A DNA stretch of 64,000 nucleotides from Desulfotruncus alcoholivorax DSM 16058 (lineage in GTDB: Bacteria; Bacillota; Desulfotomaculia; Desulfotomaculales; Desulfallaceae). The first letter of the stretch is position 1. Every line of letters starts with the position of its first letter. Made by a program: the position numbers and the translations under genes. This document shows positions 43,145 through 50,901 of the stretch, piece after piece. The notes under the pieces are model-generated. The model was not told where the DNA came from and did no database searches. It saw only the letters and a list, made by a program, of their open reading frames with translations. Location of the stretch: positions 124,001 through 188,000 of the forward strand of contig NZ_AUMW01000001.1 in the NCBI RefSeq assembly GCF_000430885.1, in the 5' to 3' direction.

Positions 43145-44119
43145 TCAACTAATTTTTTCTTTTTGCTCCAGAACATCACTCCACCGCCCGCAACGGTCAC
43201 CCCAGCGGGCGATAACCCTATCAGACTCAGTTATTTCAACAACCTCACAAATATTGGGGCAGCCATCGCAGGCAAACCCGCCGGCCTTAAAATCTTTCTC
43301 CGCAACTTCAAACCCGTAAAAATCTGTTTTCTTGCGGGAGGTCGCCTCACGTGCCAGCAGCGCCGCACCTAATGCCCCCATAACATTAAAATAAGGTGGT
43401 ATAATGACTTCCGTTTCCAGCGCCTTTTCAAAGGCCCGCTTCATACCGGCGTTAGCCGCCACCCCGCCCTGAAATACCACCGGCCCGAGGATTTCCTTGC
43501 CCTTACCGACATTGTTTAAATAATTGCGCACCAAGGCCTCGCACAGCCCCGCCAGAATATCCTCCACATTATAGCCCATCTGCTGCTTATGGATCATGTC
43601 ACTCTCGGCAAAAACCGCACAGCGCCCGGCAATCCGCACCGGCACCCTGGCCTGCAGCGCCAGCGGGCCGAACTCCTCTATGCCGATATTCAGCCGGAAA
43701 GCCTGCTGGTCCAGAAAAGAGCCGGTCCCGGCGGCACAAACGGTATTCATGGCAAAGTCGGCAACAACACCGTTGCGCAAGATGATGATTTTTGAATCCT
43801 GGCCGCCGATTTCCAAAATGGTTTGGACGCCGGGAACCACGTTGGAAGCGGCAATGGCATGGGTTGTAATTTCATTTTTAATAATGTCCGCGCCGGTTAT
43901 CACCCCGGCCAGGTGCCTGCCGCTGCCGGTTGTACCCACTCCCGCTACTTGAATTTTTGACGGCAGCGCCGATTTCATCATTTTCAGGCCTGCCTGCACG
44001 GCTTCAATGGGTTTTCCCCTGGTACGCAGGTAGATACTGTGCTTGACCGCACCGTCTTCACCCATCATCACCAAATTAGTGCTGACCGAACCCACATCGA
44101 TACCAAGATATCCATACAT
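43145..44119 (-). CDS. Acyl-CoA dehydratase activase (BadF/HgdC type)
   Basis: A 324-residue ASKHA ATPase. It has the GIDVGSVSTN phosphate loop, GVGTTGSGR and the EIGGQDSK motif, plus Cys residues in NTVCAAGTGSFLDQQA and AGRCAVFAESDMI that usually hold the bridging [4Fe-4S] of the dimer. Extra CDGCPNIC near the C-terminus may bind another cluster. Such activators use ATP to push an electron into a dehydratase. It starts at ATG 44119, 2 nt after the stop of the next gene upstream, so the set is a single operon. Confidence 0.9.
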   Translation of the reverse strand: MYGYLGIDVGSVSTNLVMMGEDGAVKHSIYLRTRGKPIEAVQAGLKMMKSALPSKIQVAGVGTTGSGRHLAGVITGADIIKNEITTHAIAASNVVPGVQTILEIGGQDSKIIILRNGVVADFAMNTVCAAGTGSFLDQQAFRLNIGIEEFGPLALQARVPVRIAGRCAVFAESDMIHKQQMGYNVEDILAGLCEALVRNYLNNVGKGKEILGPVVFQGGVAANAGMKRAFEKALETEVIIPPYFNVMGALGAALLAREATSRKKTDFYGFEVAEKDFKAGGFACDGCPNICEVVEITESDRVIARWGDRCGRWSDVLEQKEKIS

Positions 44120-44121
44120 AA

Positions 44122-45219
44122 TCAGGCCAGTCCCTCCCTGAACCGTTTTTTTCTTGCCAGTAAATCCACAAATGCTTCCAATCTCGTTATCAATCCCGCT
44201 TCACCGGACTGCTCATCGACAATCAGGGTCATCACCGGTATACCCAGATCTTGACTAACCCTGGGCAAAATGCTTTGAGCCACAATTTCGGGCATACAAG
44301 TAAACGGAAGTACCTGCAAAACACCGTCATACCCTTTTTCAGCATACAAAATTGTATTGCCTACAGTTTCCAAGCCATGCCCGCCTACAAAATGGCCCAA
44401 GTAAGCAACGGCCTTTTTCAGGGCCTCCTTGCTGGAGCGGACGTTTCGGCCAAAGCCCATAAACAGGTGATCATTAATCCACTCGCTTAAAAAAATTGAC
44501 CGGTCGACCTCCACACCCATTTCCCCAAGTTTTTTTTCGATATCCATATTGGCAAACGGCTCGAGCAAAGTATATATTTCACCTACAATACCCACCCGGA
44601 CAACCTGCCTGTGTTCATCGATTTCAACGTTTTGCATTATTGCCATAGCCCGCTCTCTGGCTGCTGGAAGTTCTTCCGGCTGCCGTACGGCTACAATTTC
44701 AGCCAGCGCGGTTTTAAAAGCACGGTCGGTTGCGCCGTGGAAAAGCTCCCGCGGCCTGGTATAATGGGCCATTCTTTCCAAATCGTCCACTGCCCAGGCT
44801 TTCTTATATCCGAAATTAATTCCTTTAATGACTTGCCTCCAGGACCTGTTGCCGGTTATCTGCCTTATCTTCCCAAGCAGTTCGCCGATGTGTTTTTCCG
44901 GCGGTTCAAGCACAACTAAATCATACCGGTAACCCAAATCCTGCAAAATAGCGTGTTCCACCTGGGCGTAATAGCCAAACCTGCAGGGACCGCAGCCCCC
45001 GGCCATCACCATGGTATCGGCGCCCAATTCCGCTGCTTCCATAAAATTGCCCAGGTTCAGCTTTAACGGCATACAGGCAAACTCCGGCCCGTGTTTAACA
45101 CCCAGCAGGAGCGTTTTTTTGGTGGTGGGCGGCGGAAGGGCAACCTCCACACCCAGGTATTCGAGCATAGCTTTAACACATATCCACATGTAGCCCATGT
45201 GGGGATAGGTCACGATCAA
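44122..45219 (-). CDS. CoA-enzyme activase-related protein (DUF2229 type), subunit 2
   Basis: About 365 residues of the 2-hydroxyacyl-CoA dehydratase/activase-related family. CGPCRFGYYAQVEH and the upstream FACMPLKLNLG place Cys residues as in the DUF2229 class. VLPFTCMPEIVAQ and DEQSGEAGLITRLEAF form the C-terminal signature. Start TTG 45219 is 7 nt after GAGGTG; a reading further upstream would overlap the preceding gene and lacks a ribosome site. Works with the neighbouring activase by inference. The substrate is unknown. Confidence 0.75.
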   Translation of the reverse strand: MIVTYPHMGYMWICVKAMLEYLGVEVALPPPTTKKTLLLGVKHGPEFACMPLKLNLGNFMEAAELGADTMVMAGGCGPCRFGYYAQVEHAILQDLGYRYDLVVLEPPEKHIGELLGKIRQITGNRSWRQVIKGINFGYKKAWAVDDLERMAHYTRPRELFHGATDRAFKTALAEIVAVRQPEELPAARERAMAIMQNVEIDEHRQVVRVGIVGEIYTLLEPFANMDIEKKLGEMGVEVDRSIFLSEWINDHLFMGFGRNVRSSKEALKKAVAYLGHFVGGHGLETVGNTILYAEKGYDGVLQVLPFTCMPEIVAQSILPRVSQDLGIPVMTLIVDEQSGEAGLITRLEAFVDLLARKKRFREGLA

Positions 45220-45244
45220 ATTATTACACCTCGCATCCGACTTG

Positions 45245-46234
45245 TTACAAAGTGGCTGCCACATCCGCCAGGTTGCGGCGCCAGCGCACCATATCCAGGA
45301 AAGCTTCCAGGCGGGTAACAATGCCGGCCTCGCCGGTGTGCTCATCCAGGGTCAACACCAACAGGGGCTTGGTGGACCTGCTGCGGGCAAATCTTTCTAT
45401 CAGTTCGCCGGTCATAGAGTCCGGCCCGCACCCGAATGAAGCCACGTGGATCAGCCCGTGTATTTCCGGATCGTTGAAATAATGATAAGCAGCACCAATC
45501 ATGCGCTGGTTTAAGGTCCAAAAAAGCTGTTTGGGCAACTTACCTGCTTCCTGTCTGATAACACTATCGGCCAGGTGATCGGCAGTCACTACGTTGACAC
45601 CGCTTTCAAACAGCCGTTTAATCATATCCATACTAATAAAGCGGTCGTAAATGTTATAGGGATGCCCAATTACAGCTATAGTAATATCAGCCATTCCGCC
45701 GTTTTTTCCATTGCTGTTCGCCAGTGTTTTTAACTCGCCCGGTAATGCCCCCGACTCCAACTCCTTACAATAATTGCCATGTGCCTGGCACGAAGCGCGG
45801 TAGGCCAGATAGATGCGGGCGGGATTTTTGGTAAACATTTTTCCCAGGGTTTGAAAGAAATTATAGGCATTACTTCGCTTATGGTATAAGTCCAGGTTAA
45901 TATCAATTACCGGCGGCAAATGATCTATTGTATTGCGAACCATGTCCGGAAACCCCAGGAACTTGGGGCAGATGTATTCGCGCCTGGCCATGCTGACCAG
46001 GCGTGGTAAAAACAGATAATCAACCCGGTCCTTTAGATCGAGGACATGTCCCACAGCAAGCTTGACCGGCAGACAGGCTTCGTCAACGGTTGAGCGCAGC
46101 CCCTTTTCAAGCAGCCCGCGGGTGGTCCTGTGGGAAACAACCGGCTCAACGTCAAGATGCTGAAAAAAGGAGAGCCATTGGGGATAGAAATAATAGTAGA
46201 GCAGAGCCCTGGGTATGCCAACTTTTACTGTCAT
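45245..46234 (-). CDS. CoA-enzyme activase-related protein (DUF2229 type), subunit 1
   Basis: About 329 residues. The N-terminal VGIPRALLYYYF and the DEACLPVKLAVGHV and SMARREYICPKF segments are typical of the DUF2229 N-terminal domain. FGCGPDSMTGELI and DEHTGEAGIVTRLEAF form the Cys-containing and C-terminal motifs shared with the next gene. ATG 46234 has GGAGG 6 nt upstream. It opens a three-gene run (two DUF2229-type proteins and an ATPase) that in other clostridia is often one large fused protein. Confidence 0.78.
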   Translation of the reverse strand: MTVKVGIPRALLYYYFYPQWLSFFQHLDVEPVVSHRTTRGLLEKGLRSTVDEACLPVKLAVGHVLDLKDRVDYLFLPRLVSMARREYICPKFLGFPDMVRNTIDHLPPVIDINLDLYHKRSNAYNFFQTLGKMFTKNPARIYLAYRASCQAHGNYCKELESGALPGELKTLANSNGKNGGMADITIAVIGHPYNIYDRFISMDMIKRLFESGVNVVTADHLADSVIRQEAGKLPKQLFWTLNQRMIGAAYHYFNDPEIHGLIHVASFGCGPDSMTGELIERFARSRSTKPLLVLTLDEHTGEAGIVTRLEAFLDMVRWRRNLADVAATL

Positions 46235-46267
46235 TTTTAACCTCCGGAAAGTCATCAATACATGTGT

Positions 46268-46375
46268 ACAGGAGTCAGAAGTCAGGAGTCAGATCAAAAT
46301 GAAAAACAGGTGAAAATTTTTTCTTGGAGTATGCTGAATTCTGAATACTGATTTCCGAATACCTGAATAGTCATT
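46268..46375. repeat. Dispersed TTCTGAATTC element (copy F, long)
   Basis: CAGGAGTCAGAAGTCAGGAG at one end and GCTGAATTCTGAATACTG at the other, with about 40 nt between. It lies between spoVAF and the activase run. Confidence 0.65.
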
Positions 46376-46458
46376 AATACATTAGATTATTATGGACTAA
46401 AAACAGGCCGGGTATACTTCCTGATGAAGAAAAATTATAACGACGGACCTCCAATAGC

Positions 46459-46481
46459 AAAAAAAACAGCCCGGAGGCTGT
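46459..46481 (-). terminator. Terminator of spoVAF
   Basis: ACAGCC-TCCG-GGCTGT followed by about eight T on the minus strand. Confidence 0.85.
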
Positions 46482-46485
46482 GTCA

Positions 46486-46512
46486 GGGCGGACGACTCCG
46501 TCCGCCCCTACG
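46486..46512. repeat. Dispersed GGGCGGAC hairpin (copy 6)
   Basis: GGGCGGAC (46486-46493) and GTCCGCCC (46500-46507), then CTACGG. The CTA is the complement of the spoVAF TAG stop codon, so the repeat supplies the end of that gene. Confidence 0.8.
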
Positions 46513-48058
46513 GTTTATTGTCGCTGCCGCCATTATTGCCCTTGCCTTGTTTTTTGCCGATCTTGCGGGCCGGTACGGGCACACCCTGGCGGTCTGCGTC
46601 ACGCGGGTGTACTATTTTAGGTCTGATATTGCTCGTGGGGACCGGTTTGCGAATCAATATGCTTAAAAATGCTTTGGCGTTGAATGGAATCAACGGCCAG
46701 AAGTACGGAATGCCGAAAGATTTGGTAAACACCAACAGTGCCATCATTAGGATGAAGCCAATGATCATCCCGGGTATTTTGAACAAGCCCACCATTACCA
46801 GCAGGAATAATCGAAACAGCCGGTTTACCAGGCTAAGTTCATAGCTTGGGGTCAAATAATTCCCCACCACCACGGCGGCGGTATACATAATTACTTCCGT
46901 GTTAAACAACCCAACACTAACCGCCATATCCCCTATTAATAATGCGGCGATGATGCTGACTCCGGTGGCCAGCGCCGTTGGCGTGTGGATTGTCGCCATT
47001 CTCACCATATCCACGGCAATTTCCGCAATCAGGAATTGAACGAAAACCGGTACTTTACCTACTTTATTGGGTCCGATAAAGGCTAGCCAATCGGGTAATA
47101 TTTGCGGTTTTAAAACTGCCAGCAGCCACAAAGGGGTCAATAGAATTGAAGCCGCCACCCCGATAAACCTGATCCACCGCAAATATATTCCTACTGAAGG
47201 GCTCTGACGGTATTCCTCCGCATGCTGTAAATGATGAAAATAAGTAACAGGCGCAATCATCACGCTGGGTGAGGTATCGACCATAACAATTACATGGCCT
47301 TCCAGCAGGTGTATGGCCGCCACATCCGGCCTTTCCGTGTAACGGACACGGGGCAAGGGGTTCCAGTAACTGCCCGGTACGATTAATTCTTCAACAGCTT
47401 TTTCGGCCATGGGAAGGCCGTCAATATTGATGCTTGATATTTTCTCTCTGATGGATTGCACCAGGTCCTCATTGGCAACATCCTCAATATAGGAAATGAC
47501 AATATCCGTCTTAGAACGGTTCCCCGCCTGAATATACTCCATGCGCAATTTGGGATCACGTATACGCCTTCTGATCAGCGCAGTGTTGAAAACAAGGGTC
47601 TCTGTAAACCCGTCTCTTGAACCTCGAACCACCTTCTCCAGGTCCGGCTCGTCCGGGCTGCGTACCGGATAGGTGCGCACGTCCAGCATGATTCCCTGGT
47701 CAATACCGTCAACCAGCAGGGCCAGGGGGCCTGATAACATCTTTTCGATCAGGTCCTCCAAGTACTCAGTTTGAGCCACTTCAACGTAATTGATGTGCTG
47801 GTAAAAGAGCTTTTTAAAAGCATCAACCGACAGGTCCTGCCGGTCCAACTCCGTTAAATTGCGAAGAATTTGCACCATCAGGTCGGCGTTGGCAAAGGCA
47901 TCCACGAAAACCATGAGCACCTTTTTGCCGCCAATTTCCATCTCCCGCCTGACAATATCAAAGTTTTTATCAAAAGCAAGTTTTTCGTCAAGCAGGTCCT
48001 GGTTGACTTTAAGACTTTTATTCAGCTTTGTTTTATCTTCAATTACGGCAGGCGCCAT
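46508..48058 (-). CDS. spoVAF: Stage V sporulation protein AF (GerA-type germination protein)
   Basis: About 516 residues. The first 270 are a soluble GerA-type domain (RDGFTETLVFNTALIRRRIRD is a family signature). Five or so membrane spans follow (from about 300), ending with a Lys/Gly-rich tail. SpoVAF acts with the GerA receptors and the SpoVA channel in spore germination. ATG 48058 has AAGGAG 8 nt before it and overlaps spoVAEa by 20 nt. The stop codon is formed by the dispersed hairpin repeat, so the last residues (GGSDNKP) may not be ancestral. Confidence 0.92.
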   Translation of the reverse strand: MAPAVIEDKTKLNKSLKVNQDLLDEKLAFDKNFDIVRREMEIGGKKVLMVFVDAFANADLMVQILRNLTELDRQDLSVDAFKKLFYQHINYVEVAQTEYLEDLIEKMLSGPLALLVDGIDQGIMLDVRTYPVRSPDEPDLEKVVRGSRDGFTETLVFNTALIRRRIRDPKLRMEYIQAGNRSKTDIVISYIEDVANEDLVQSIREKISSINIDGLPMAEKAVEELIVPGSYWNPLPRVRYTERPDVAAIHLLEGHVIVMVDTSPSVMIAPVTYFHHLQHAEEYRQSPSVGIYLRWIRFIGVAASILLTPLWLLAVLKPQILPDWLAFIGPNKVGKVPVFVQFLIAEIAVDMVRMATIHTPTALATGVSIIAALLIGDMAVSVGLFNTEVIMYTAAVVVGNYLTPSYELSLVNRLFRLFLLVMVGLFKIPGMIIGFILMMALLVFTKSFGIPYFWPLIPFNAKAFLSILIRKPVPTSNIRPKIVHPRDADRQGVPVPARKIGKKQGKGNNGGSDNKP

Positions 48059-48623
48059 CGTATCCACTCCTTTTGAGAATTTCCCGCAGCGCTTTAGTAG
48101 TTAGCGGCGCACCAAAAGCATAGTCGTCGGCCCTGTCCATTTTGCCCACATCGCCTATGCCGACAACCACCGGCAGCTTGAGATCATCCAAAACCTCAAC
48201 TGTATCGCCATTTATGGTTTGGTCGTTATAGCCATGAACCCGGCCCAGTTTATCCACAGGACCGTCAATTAAATTGCCGTTACAATCTACTGATATATCC
48301 ACATGCGCCCCTTCTGTTTCCACAGTGTTGGAAGCAACTGCCAGAGCCCCTAAAATGTTAATGTCAGGATGACCTGCAATATAAGCCAGGGCCGATTCTC
48401 CACGGCCCCGGCCGTGGTATCCTTTGTCATCCAGCATTACCACAACCGGATCATGAGCCGCCTTTTTGATTAATTTAACCAGGTCCTCGCCGTTTAGTAG
48501 CGTAGGATTACCTGCGGAGGCGGATATACACCTGGCGCCAATATTACGGGCTGCCGTTTCAACGGCCTTTTTGGCAACCATATCGCCATCGGTTACTACT
48601 ATGACATTTACGGGCTTATTCAC
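48039..48623 (-). CDS. spoVAEA: Stage V sporulation protein AEa (cytoplasmic SpoVAE)
   Basis: About 194 residues, soluble, matching the B. subtilis SpoVAEa length class. KPVNVIVVTDGDMVAKKAVETAA, SASAGNPT and VGIGDVGKMDRADDYAFGAP are family segments. Start GTG 48623 has AAGGAG 8 nt upstream. It precedes spoVAF. The other SpoVA genes (AA-AD, AEb) are absent from the window, so this pair stands apart from the usual operon. Confidence 0.9.
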   Translation of the reverse strand: MNKPVNVIVVTDGDMVAKKAVETAARNIGARCISASAGNPTLLNGEDLVKLIKKAAHDPVVVMLDDKGYHGRGRGESALAYIAGHPDINILGALAVASNTVETEGAHVDISVDCNGNLIDGPVDKLGRVHGYNDQTINGDTVEVLDDLKLPVVVGIGDVGKMDRADDYAFGAPLTTKALREILKRSGYDGACRN

Positions 48624-48683
48624 TAGCAAAACTCCTTGGGATTTAGTCACGTTGATTATAAAACATTTGCTTGTCGACTAGAA

Positions 48684-48708
48684 AAGTAAAGACACCTTAC
48701 GGTGTCCT
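48684..48708 (-). terminator. Terminator of the dodecin gene
   Basis: GACACC-GTAA-GGTGTC followed by TTTACTTTT on the minus strand, overlapping the stop codon region. Confidence 0.8.
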
Positions 48709-48902
48709 TAACTGGTGTGGGCAATTTTTACGTTGGCTCTATAATCCACAACCTTCCCATTGTCCACGTTGGCTGTAAAGTTTACCACTTCCACTCCGAC
48801 TATATTTTGAACGCTTCTAGACGCCTCTGAAACAGCTGACTGTACCGCACTGCGCCACCCTTCCCTGGATTCCCCTACCATTTCCATAACTTTAATCTGC
48901 AT
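48708..48902 (-). CDS. Dodecin family flavin/CoA-binding protein
   Basis: A 64-residue protein with the dodecin fold: VMEMVGESREGWRSAVQSAVSEASRSVQNI helix and the central VEVVNFTANVDNGKVVDYRANVKIA strands. Dodecins form dodecamers that store flavins or bind CoA. The Trp in the helix is the usual flavin-stacking residue. AAAGGAGG lies 8 nt before ATG 48902. It stands on its own terminated unit between sigF and spoVAEa. Confidence 0.93.
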   Translation of the reverse strand: MQIKVMEMVGESREGWRSAVQSAVSEASRSVQNIVGVEVVNFTANVDNGKVVDYRANVKIAHTS

Positions 48903-48994
48903 AGATCTTTTCCTCCTTTGATTACTTTGATTCTTGCGGCAATTGTATTATTTGTCTTATGCGTTTTTTTATTCGTTATTCGGGAAACCCAAAT

Positions 48995-49771
48995 TTAATT
49001 GGCATTTTCCATCATTTGATGCAGCTTTTTCAACGCCTGGCGCTCCAGGCGCGAAACCTGCACCTGAGAAAGACCAAGTTTATCGGCAATTTCACCCTGC
49101 GTTTTATCGCCAAAAAAGCGCCAAAGTAAAATTAACCTGTCCCTGTCCGGAAGCTGCTTCAGTACTTCTTTAACCGCAATGCTATCAAGCCAGTTAATAT
49201 CATTACCATCGCCTTCACCCAGTTGGTCCAGCAAATAAATCGGGTCTCCGTCGTCCTGGTGAAGAGTTTCATAAATTGAAGCAGGAGACTGAACAGCTTC
49301 CAGGGCAGTTATTACCTCTTCGCGGGACACGTCCAATTCTTCGGCTATTTCAGATATAGTTGGCTCCCTGCCAAACTTGGATACCAGCATCTCCCGGGAC
49401 TGCTGAACTTTATAGGCTGTTTCTTTAATCGAACGGCTTACTTTGATCGGATTATCGTCCCTTAAAAATCGTCTGATTTCACCAACAATCATTGGAACGG
49501 CGTAAGTTGAAAAGCGAACGTTATAGGATAAATCAAACTTGTCAATTGCTTTCATTAAGCCAATGCAGCCAATTTGGAAAAGATCTTCCAGCTCATAGCC
49601 ACGGTTTTGAAACCTTTTGACCAGGTTGAACACCAGTTTCAAGTTGCAATTTACCAGCCGCTCCCTGGCCTGGGCGTCCCCTGCCTGGGCTTTGGCCAAT
49701 AATTGTTTCATCTCCTCATCTTTTAGCAATGGAAAGCGAGGCAAGTTCATTTCAATCAACCTACTGCTCAT
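48995..49771 (-). CDS. sigF: RNA polymerase sigma-F factor
   Basis: The first forespore-specific sigma factor. The 258 residues have sigma regions 2 (ELEDLFQIGCIGLMKAIDKFD), 3 and 4 (KTQGEIADKLGLSQVQVSRLERQAL recognition helix) in order, with RFSTYAVPMIVGEIRRFLRDD as the -10-reading helix. GGGAGGG lies 5 nt before ATG 49771. It is the third gene of spoIIAA-spoIIAB-sigF, 11 nt after spoIIAB. Confidence 0.97.
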   Translation of the reverse strand: MSSRLIEMNLPRFPLLKDEEMKQLLAKAQAGDAQARERLVNCNLKLVFNLVKRFQNRGYELEDLFQIGCIGLMKAIDKFDLSYNVRFSTYAVPMIVGEIRRFLRDDNPIKVSRSIKETAYKVQQSREMLVSKFGREPTISEIAEELDVSREEVITALEAVQSPASIYETLHQDDGDPIYLLDQLGEGDGNDINWLDSIAVKEVLKQLPDRDRLILLWRFFGDKTQGEIADKLGLSQVQVSRLERQALKKLHQMMENAN

Positions 49772-49782
49772 GGACGCCCTCC

Positions 49783-50223
49783 CTAATGCTCGCGCACCGC
49801 TGCCCGGCCGGGAGCCCTCACTTTCCTAACCATTTTTACCCTGGTCCCCCGTCCCTGCTCCGATATTACATCCAGCTTGTCCATAAATGACTGCATAAAA
49901 GCAAATCCCAGGCCCATTCTCTCAGGATCGGTGGAATAGGCCGGCTCTAAGGCTTTGGCAATATCATCTATCCCTCTGCCTGTATCAATCGTCTCTATTT
50001 CCAGGTAGTTTTCAGCAACACGGATTTCCAGCCTGACGATTTGTTCGGGATCATTGCCGTAACCATGCACAATCGCGTTAGTCACAGCCTCGGATACTGC
50101 TACCTTCAGCTCCTCTAATTCAGACAAAGTAAAATCCAACTGGGAAACAAATGCCGCAACCGCCACCCTGGCAAAGGAAACGTTTTCTGCCCGGCTGGAA
50201 AATTCAATTACCGCCTTATTCAT
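49783..50223 (-). CDS. spoIIAB: Anti-sigma F factor SpoIIAB
   Basis: A 146-residue GHKL-type serine kinase that binds SigF and phosphorylates SpoIIAA. EELKVAVSEAVTNAIVHGYG holds the N box, DTGRGIDD the G1 box, and GLGFAFMQSFMD the lid. Length equals the B. subtilis protein. Start ATG 50223 has AAGGGGG 9 nt upstream. An in-frame reading further upstream to 50385 runs through a dispersed repeat and was rejected as an artefact of that insertion. Confidence 0.95.
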   Translation of the reverse strand: MNKAVIEFSSRAENVSFARVAVAAFVSQLDFTLSELEELKVAVSEAVTNAIVHGYGNDPEQIVRLEIRVAENYLEIETIDTGRGIDDIAKALEPAYSTDPERMGLGFAFMQSFMDKLDVISEQGRGTRVKMVRKVRAPGRAAVREH

Positions 50224-50272
50224 ATCTATCTGCCCCCTTAAATTAAGAAACCAATTAGAAAACATTATAGAA

Positions 50273-50320
50273 CTGTCATTGCGAGCGTAGCGAAGTTGCC
50301 ACGTCGTTTCACTCCTCGCT
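50273..50320. repeat. Dispersed ATTGCGAGGAGC-type element inside the sigF operon (copy 5)
   Basis: ACTGTCATTGCGAGCGTAGC followed by GAAGTTGCCACGTCG and TTTCACTCCTCGC. It lies in the 145-nt gap between spoIIAA and spoIIAB, genes that normally touch or overlap. Confidence 0.75.
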
Positions 50321-50368
50321 AAGATATGGACTAAAGCAATGTAGCTTCGTAAATAATTAAAGAACGAG

Positions 50369-50707
50369 CTAAGATATTTTGTCAATTACCTCGGCGGCCG
50401 TACTATATTCCTCCATCAGGTTAAACAATCCCGATAATTCCAGCACTTTTTTAACCTGGGGCTTGGCCCCGGCAAGAAAAACCTTTCCGCCTTTACCCGC
50501 CACTTTTTTATATCTGCCCAAAATAACGCCCAGGCCCGAACTATCTATAAAATCCACTCCGCCAAGATCAAAAACAAGTTGTCCCGAACCGTAATTGTCC
50601 AGTGCCCGGTCGATATCTTCACGTAACGAATCAGTTATACTTATATCAATCTCGCCAAAAATAGCTACCAGCAGGCAGTTTTTATCCTTTTTAATGGAAT
50701 AGTTCAC
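50369..50707 (-). CDS. spoIIAA: Anti-sigma F factor antagonist SpoIIAA
   Basis: A 112-residue STAS-domain protein. VDFIDSSGLGVILGRYKK contains the phosphorylatable Ser. Dephosphorylated SpoIIAA releases SigF from SpoIIAB. GTG 50707 has GAGGTGAG 7 nt upstream. Upstream, AGGATTG on the minus strand near 50773 could be the -35 of a sigma-H promoter, but no clean -10 follows, so this is only a suggestion. A weak TTTGCA-18-TAAAAT sigma-A-like pair is also present. Confidence 0.95.
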   Translation of the reverse strand: MNYSIKKDKNCLLVAIFGEIDISITDSLREDIDRALDNYGSGQLVFDLGGVDFIDSSGLGVILGRYKKVAGKGGKVFLAGAKPQVKKVLELSGLFNLMEEYSTAAEVIDKIS

Positions 50708-50901
50708 TTCCAGCTCACCTCTTGACTTATTTGTTAGATTTTACCATACTAACCATTTGGATGCAAACAATCCTAAAAAAATTTTACTAAAAGGACGGTG
50801 TTCCCCGCTGCGCTCAAAACTTTCGCCAGCGGTATGGGGGGTTATTACAAAATAATAAGGGACAATTTACAGCTAAGTAAAAAGCCCCTTTTGACCTCAT
50901 T

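Noticed and set aside
50224-50385. N-terminal extension of SpoIIAB
   Set aside because: The frame is open through the dispersed repeat, but the extra residues are repeat-derived, and the correct-length start at 50223 has its own ribosome site.
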